Of a stretch of 17,579 nt of DNA, positions 14,431-17,579 are shown piece after piece. The stretch comes from an uncultured Lachnospiraceae bacterium (GTDB lineage Bacteria; Bacillota; Clostridia; Lachnospirales; Lachnospiraceae): positions 1-17,579 of the forward strand of contig USJG01000031.1 in assembly GCA_900554925.1 (NCBI GenBank), written 5' to 3'. Position numbers and translations under genes: made by a program. Below the pieces are notes generated by a model, which had not been told where the DNA came from, made no database searches, and saw nothing but the letters and a program-made list of their open reading frames with translations. The stretch's first letter is position 1. The number at the start of each line of letters is the position of its first letter.

Positions 14431-14910
14431 TTAAATAAAGAAGCTTCCTGTAATGTCGCCGTTAATTACATAATATGTAGTATTCTCTTCCGGCTTAACA
14501 TACAGTTCCATAGTCTTAATATCTTCTTCCTTGCCGCCCAGATCGTATTTCCATACATCCCTGCAGCTCTTTAATAAGTCGTCAGGTGTATAAGATTTTC
14601 CTCTGAACTGGAAGTTAACAGTTTCTTTAACTGCTGCCTTTTTAGCAGGTGCTTTTTTAGCTGCTGCTGTCTTCTTAGCAGGTTCCTTCTTTGCTGCCGC
14701 TGTTTTCTTAGCAGGCTCTTTCTTTGCTGCTGCTGTCTTTTTAGCAGGTGCCTTTGCTGCTTCCTTAACTTCTGCCTTAACCTCCGCCTTAGGAGTATCT
14801 TTAACTTCTGCCTTAACTTCTGCTGCTTTTACTTTTACTTCTTCAGGCTTAGCCTCTTTCACAGATGCTGTCTTAGCAATTACTTTTGCTGCTTTTTTTA
14901 CTTCTGCCAT
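14431..14910 (-). CDS. Histone-H1-like Lys/Ala/Pro-rich protein, DUF6465-like C-terminus
   Basis: From the ATG at 14910, which follows AAAGGAG by eight bases, the product is 159 residues; a longer frame to 14961 lacks a ribosome site and I reject it. Residues 1-95 are almost only Ala, Lys, Glu, Val and Pro, including AEVKAEVK twice (30-37, 42-49) and three copies of PAKKTAAAKK-E/A (55-87). These resemble the tails of histone H1 and bacterial H1-like proteins that bind DNA or other polyanions. The C-terminal 60 residues fold differently: FQFRGKSYTPDDLLKSCRDVW, then MELYVKPEENTTYYVINGD, a pattern I associate with the Lachnospiraceae DUF6465 family. No signal peptide is present. It is a single-gene unit with its own promoter and two terminators, suggesting high, independent expression. 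DNA binding is inference only. Confidence 0.85.
   Translation of the reverse strand: MAEVKKAAKVIAKTASVKEAKPEEVKVKAAEVKAEVKDTPKAEVKAEVKEAAKAPAKKTAAAKKEPAKKTAAAKKEPAKKTAAAKKAPAKKAAVKETVNFQFRGKSYTPDDLLKSCRDVWKYDLGGKEEDIKTMELYVKPEENTTYYVINGDITGSFFI
14650..14748 (-). repeat. Three 33-bp tandem repeats coding PAKKTAAAKK-E/A
   Basis: Three in-frame 33-base units encode 11-residue repeats at residues 55-65, 66-76 and 77-87 of the H1-like protein. A fourth partial unit (PAKKAA) follows. The copies differ by scattered synonymous changes, mostly in Ala, Lys and Pro codons, so they are not very recent duplications. Copy number may vary among strains. Confidence 0.85.
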
Positions 14911-15017
14911 TGTACAAACTCCTTTCACACAGAGAATCCTTCCCTGTCCATGTACACACAATAGAAAAATAGTTAACCTAAGTATTCTCCCCGAAAATAC
15001 TATGTTTTATGGGAAAC

Positions 15018-15046
15018 AGTGTACTCTATATTTTTCTTTTTGTCAA
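15018..15046 (-). promoter_or_regulatory. Promoter of the H1-like gene
   Basis: On the minus strand a perfect TTGACA (15046-15041), a 17-base spacer and TACACT (15023-15018). Transcription would start near 15011, leaving a leader of about 100 bases that holds an imperfect stem at 14981-15001. I see no terminator between uppP and this promoter. Confidence 0.75.
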
Positions 15047-15062
15047 CTAACCATCAAATTTT

Positions 15063-15914
15063 TCACCCTGCAAGCCCAAAATACAGCAGTACGATAATTC
15101 CCAGTATGATGCGGTACCATCCAAAAACTTTAAAATCATGCTTCTTAATATACCCCATCAAAAACCGGATTACGATCACTGATACAATAAATGCCGTAGC
15201 CATTCCTGTAATGAGAATCATTATTTCGTTTCCTGTAAAGGAAAGTCCGAATTTTACCAGTTTTAAAAGGCTGGCCCCCAGCATAACAGGAATAGCAAGG
15301 AAAAAGGTAAACTCAGCGGCTACTGTTCTCGACACTCCTATCAGCAGCGCTCCCAAAATAGTGGCGCCGGAACGGGAAGTTCCAGGAAAAATGGCGGCAA
15401 CTAGCTGGAACAGACCAATGATAAGCGCTGTCTGGTAGGTGATTTCAGATAAGGAATTGATCTTTGCCTTTGCTCCCTTATTTTTATTTTCAATCAGAAG
15501 AAATCCCACGCCAAACACGATCAGTGCAATTGCCACACAGACGCCGTTATAAAAAAGGCTCTCAAAAAACTCATCAAACAAAACTCCTACTACTGCTGCC
15601 GGCAGACATGCTGCTATTATTTTAAACCACAAAATCCAGACGTCCTTCTTACAATAAGAAAGAAAACCTGAGCTGGCTGCCGGATGGGTATTTGACTTTT
15701 TGCCAAAGGGCCATATCTGATTCCAAAATAAAATTACCACAGCTAAAATTGCGCCAAGCTGGATCACCACAAGAAACATTTCCCAAAACTCCGGCGATAC
15801 TTTAAGCTTTACAAACTCATCCAAAAGAATCATGTGACCGGTACTGCTGATGGGGAGCCACTCTGTAATTCCCTCCACAATGCCAAACAGCACCGCTTTT
15901 AAAAATTCGATCAT
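15063..15914 (-). CDS. uppP: Undecaprenyl-diphosphatase (UppP/BacA)
   Basis: This membrane enzyme removes a phosphate from undecaprenyl diphosphate, recycling the lipid carrier for peptidoglycan and other wall polymers; extra copies raise bacitracin tolerance. The 283-residue product shows the two signature regions: EGITEWLPISSTGHM (14-28, with Glu14, Glu18 and His27) and PGTSRSGATI (177-186, with Arg181). Several hydrophobic spans lie between and after them, as expected for this polytopic family of about 270-290 residues. GGAGGAAAA lies directly before the ATG. It starts 21 bases after the patatin-like gene and is probably co-transcribed with it and the upstream aminotransferase, though no shared pathway is obvious. 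Confidence 0.96.
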   Translation of the reverse strand: MIEFLKAVLFGIVEGITEWLPISSTGHMILLDEFVKLKVSPEFWEMFLVVIQLGAILAVVILFWNQIWPFGKKSNTHPAASSGFLSYCKKDVWILWFKIIAACLPAAVVGVLFDEFFESLFYNGVCVAIALIVFGVGFLLIENKNKGAKAKINSLSEITYQTALIIGLFQLVAAIFPGTSRSGATILGALLIGVSRTVAAEFTFFLAIPVMLGASLLKLVKFGLSFTGNEIMILITGMATAFIVSVIVIRFLMGYIKKHDFKVFGWYRIILGIIVLLYFGLAG

Positions 15915-15935
15915 TTTTCCTCCATTCCGATGCTT

Positions 15936-16796
15936 CTAATTCTCTAAAAATTTTAATAAATCTTCATAGCATTCCGATGCTTCCTGATACCCTTCCTCAT
16001 AAAGCGCCTGAAGCTTACCCTTGTCCTTTTCAATCCGTCCTACGTCGCTTTTTTTCTGAGGCTGGATCAGAAAGGTATTGCCTGCTTTCACCTGCTCCAT
16101 AATAAAGTCAAGAGTCTCATTATAGGCAATATGCCTGTTTTTCATTAATTCATATACCTTAGGGTATTTTTGGTAACGCAGCTTTATCAGAGTTGTCATG
16201 TTAGAAGGCTTCCTTCTATATCCTGTCTCCTTTGTCATGACCACCACATTTTTGTGGTTTCCGTCTTCCATTGATCTGCGTAAGGGAATCGCATCTGAAA
16301 TACCTCCGTCTAAAAAAAGCTTCCCCTGATAGCTTACATTGCGCGAGACCAAGGGCAGTGAAGCAGAAGCCCTGATCGCCTCAATATCCTCTCTCATATC
16401 TTTAATAGGAATATATTCCGCATGTCCTGTTTCTATGTTTGTAACTACACTGTAAAAAGTTCCCTGATATTGGTTATAAGCTTCATAATCATAAGGATAC
16501 AACTCGTCCGGTATACGGTGATAGCACATTTCAGCACCGAAAAGATCCCCTGTCTTTAAAAGACTGTAAAAGCTGCAATAATTTTTATCCTCCAGATAGT
16601 CAACACTTACATGATATGCCCTTCCCCTTTGCTTCGACAAAAAGCTGCACAGACAGCAGGCTCCCGCTGAAACTCCATAACAGGAAGAAAATTCAATTCC
16701 CTTATCCAGAAAAAAGTCCAACACTCCGCTGGTATAGACCCCTTTTAAGCCGCCGCCTTCTAAAACCAGACCTGCCTTATACATATTTATACTCAT
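15936..16796 (-). CDS. Patatin-like phospholipase family protein
   Basis: The 286-residue product has the patatin catalytic dyad. The oxyanion-hole loop EGGGLKG is at 13-19, the nucleophile Ser43 lies in GVSAG, and Asp163 lies in DGGISDAIP. Enzymes of this fold hydrolyse acyl esters of lipids. The architecture is that of the bacterial RssA/YjjU-type subgroup, with an extra helical C-terminal part (about 200-286, lysine rich; DUF6363-like by eye). No signal peptide is seen, so it is likely cytoplasmic or at the inner face of the membrane. The gene starts nine bases after the aminotransferase stop, with AGAAAGAAGG just before the ATG; a second in-frame ATG four codons on is less well placed. 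Natural substrate unknown. Confidence 0.92.
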   Translation of the reverse strand: MSINMYKAGLVLEGGGLKGVYTSGVLDFFLDKGIEFSSCYGVSAGACCLCSFLSKQRGRAYHVSVDYLEDKNYCSFYSLLKTGDLFGAEMCYHRIPDELYPYDYEAYNQYQGTFYSVVTNIETGHAEYIPIKDMREDIEAIRASASLPLVSRNVSYQGKLFLDGGISDAIPLRRSMEDGNHKNVVVMTKETGYRRKPSNMTTLIKLRYQKYPKVYELMKNRHIAYNETLDFIMEQVKAGNTFLIQPQKKSDVGRIEKDKGKLQALYEEGYQEASECYEDLLKFLEN

Positions 16797-16805
16797 GCCT
16801 TCTTT

Positions 16806-17579
16806 CTAATAATTCTCTTTTACGAATCTGCGCAGGGCCTCTAAAGACCGCTCCACCTTCTCCGTATCAATGCAATATGCCATTCTGAAATATCCCGGCA
16901 CTCCAAAGCTGTCGGAGGGCACTAATATAAGATCATACTTAAGGGCCTTTTGACAAAAAGCCACTGCGTCTTCTTCCAGAGCCCTGGGAAAAATATAGAA
17001 GGTGCCTCCCGGCTTTACACAGTCAAAGCCAAGTGAAGTAAGCTCTTTATAAAGAATGTTCATATTGGTTTCATAAACTGACATATCAGAAGTCTGATCC
17101 AGCACTTCGGCAACTGCAAGCTGGATAATGGAGGGAGGACAGTTATGCCCGATTCCTCTTGATATCTGGCCGCACATTGCGCTGATCAGCTCCGCATCTG
17201 TACATTTGGGATTAGCCGCCACATATCCAATTCTTTCTCCCGGCAGGGACAGGGATTTGGAATAAGAATAACAGGATAATGTATTATCATAAAACCTGGA
17301 TACATAAGGAGCCTCTACCCCTTCAAAGACGATTTCCCTGTAAGGCTCGTCAGAAATCAGGAAAATATCATGCCCATATTCTTTCTGCTTATTCCGAAGA
17401 AGCTCTGCCAGTTTTCTTAGGGTTTCGCTGCTGTAAACTGCTCCGGAGGGATTATTAGGCGTATTAATAAGCAGTGCCGCCACATTTTCCGTCAGCATTT
17501 CTTCAAGACGCTCAAAATTAATCTGAAAATCCTCCGTATTGGCAGGGACCAGTTTCAGCCGGGCGCCTGTCATATTTAC
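16806..17579 (-). CDS. PLP-dependent class I/II aminotransferase, N-terminus beyond window
   Basis: The frame is open to the right-hand edge and codes for 257 residues. The Met at 17573 is internal: the preceding codons stay in frame and the N-terminal 130-140 residues of a roughly 395-residue family are missing. Seen are NTPNNPSGAVYS, the SDEPYREIVF strand, the cofactor lysine in SYSKSLSLPGERIGY (codon at 17256-17258), GGTFYIFPRALEED and the substrate Arg in GYFRMAYC. The DEPYREI and SLPGERIGY variants set it apart from the PatA-like gene at 3321-4493, so the two are different subfamilies and not a recent duplicate. Substrate not deducible. It leads an operon with the patatin-like gene and uppP; the promoter lies outside the window. 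Confidence 0.9.
   Translation of the reverse strand, partial: VNMTGARLKLVPANTEDFQINFERLEEMLTENVAALLINTPNNPSGAVYSSETLRKLAELLRNKQKEYGHDIFLISDEPYREIVFEGVEAPYVSRFYDNTLSCYSYSKSLSLPGERIGYVAANPKCTDAELISAMCGQISRGIGHNCPPSIIQLAVAEVLDQTSDMSVYETNMNILYKELTSLGFDCVKPGGTFYIFPRALEEDAVAFCQKALKYDLILVPSDSFGVPGYFRMAYCIDTEKVERSLEALRRFVKENY

Noticed and set aside
14911..14961. 17-codon upstream extension of the H1-like protein
   Set aside because: No ribosome site before its ATG, whereas AAAGGAG is correctly spaced before the ATG at 14910; the extension covers that site.
15019..15438. 139-codon plus-strand open frame opposite uppP
   Set aside because: Antisense shadow of uppP, starting within the promoter of the H1-like gene, with no supporting signals.
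3321..17579. Two aminotransferase genes as a duplication flanking the region
   Set aside because: Their motifs differ (SDEIYSEL and SKSYAMTGWR against SDEPYREI and SKSLSLPGER), so they belong to different subfamilies.

Overview
The window looks like ordinary chromosomal DNA of a low-to-moderate GC Clostridia-type Firmicute, most likely a Lachnospiraceae gut anaerobe. The evidence is the CIRCE-controlled hrcA-grpE-dnaK order, a DnaK lacking the proteobacterial insert in its ATPase domain, strong AGGAGG-type ribosome binding sites, a VanW protein, and a Lys/Ala-rich protein with a C-terminal domain I associate with Lachnospiraceae (DUF6465-like). I see no phage, IS element, CRISPR array, tRNA or rRNA.

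Layout. 1-1387 (-): DUF1846/UPF0371 protein cut by the window edge. 1388-1650: divergent control region with a strong pyrG promoter and an intrinsic terminator inside the pyrG leader. 1651-3252 (+): pyrG, ended by a bidirectional terminator shared with the convergent gene. 3321-7708 (-): a tightly packed set, in transcription order a 35-residue membrane peptide (too short for most gene callers), a VanW/PG-binding exported protein, a divergent AIR-synthase-fold protein, an Lrp/AsnC regulator and a PatA-like aminotransferase. Its likely promoter lies inside the start of the divergent gene. 7750-8361 (+): membrane-anchored repeat-helix protein, overlapping the 3' end of a DEDDh exonuclease gene (8332-9096, -).

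9158-14293 (-): heat-shock block. hrcA, grpE and dnaK follow a vegetative promoter and a perfect CIRCE. A terminator follows dnaK, and dnaJ has its own promoter without CIRCE. 14331-15046 (-): histone-H1-like Lys/Ala/Pro protein with 33-bp tandem repeats, its own promoter and two tandem terminators. 15063-17579 (-): an apparent operon of aminotransferase (5' end beyond the window), patatin-like lipase and undecaprenyl-diphosphatase uppP.

Most genes are core housekeeping (CTP synthesis, protein folding, cell-wall lipid carrier recycling, amino-acid transamination). I do not see a clear novel multi-gene system. The items most worth a second look are the pyrG leader, which has an attenuator but not the known GGGC start; the unlisted small membrane peptide heading the VanW operon; the AIR-synthase-fold protein with unusual residues at usually acidic sites; and the H1-like repeat protein.
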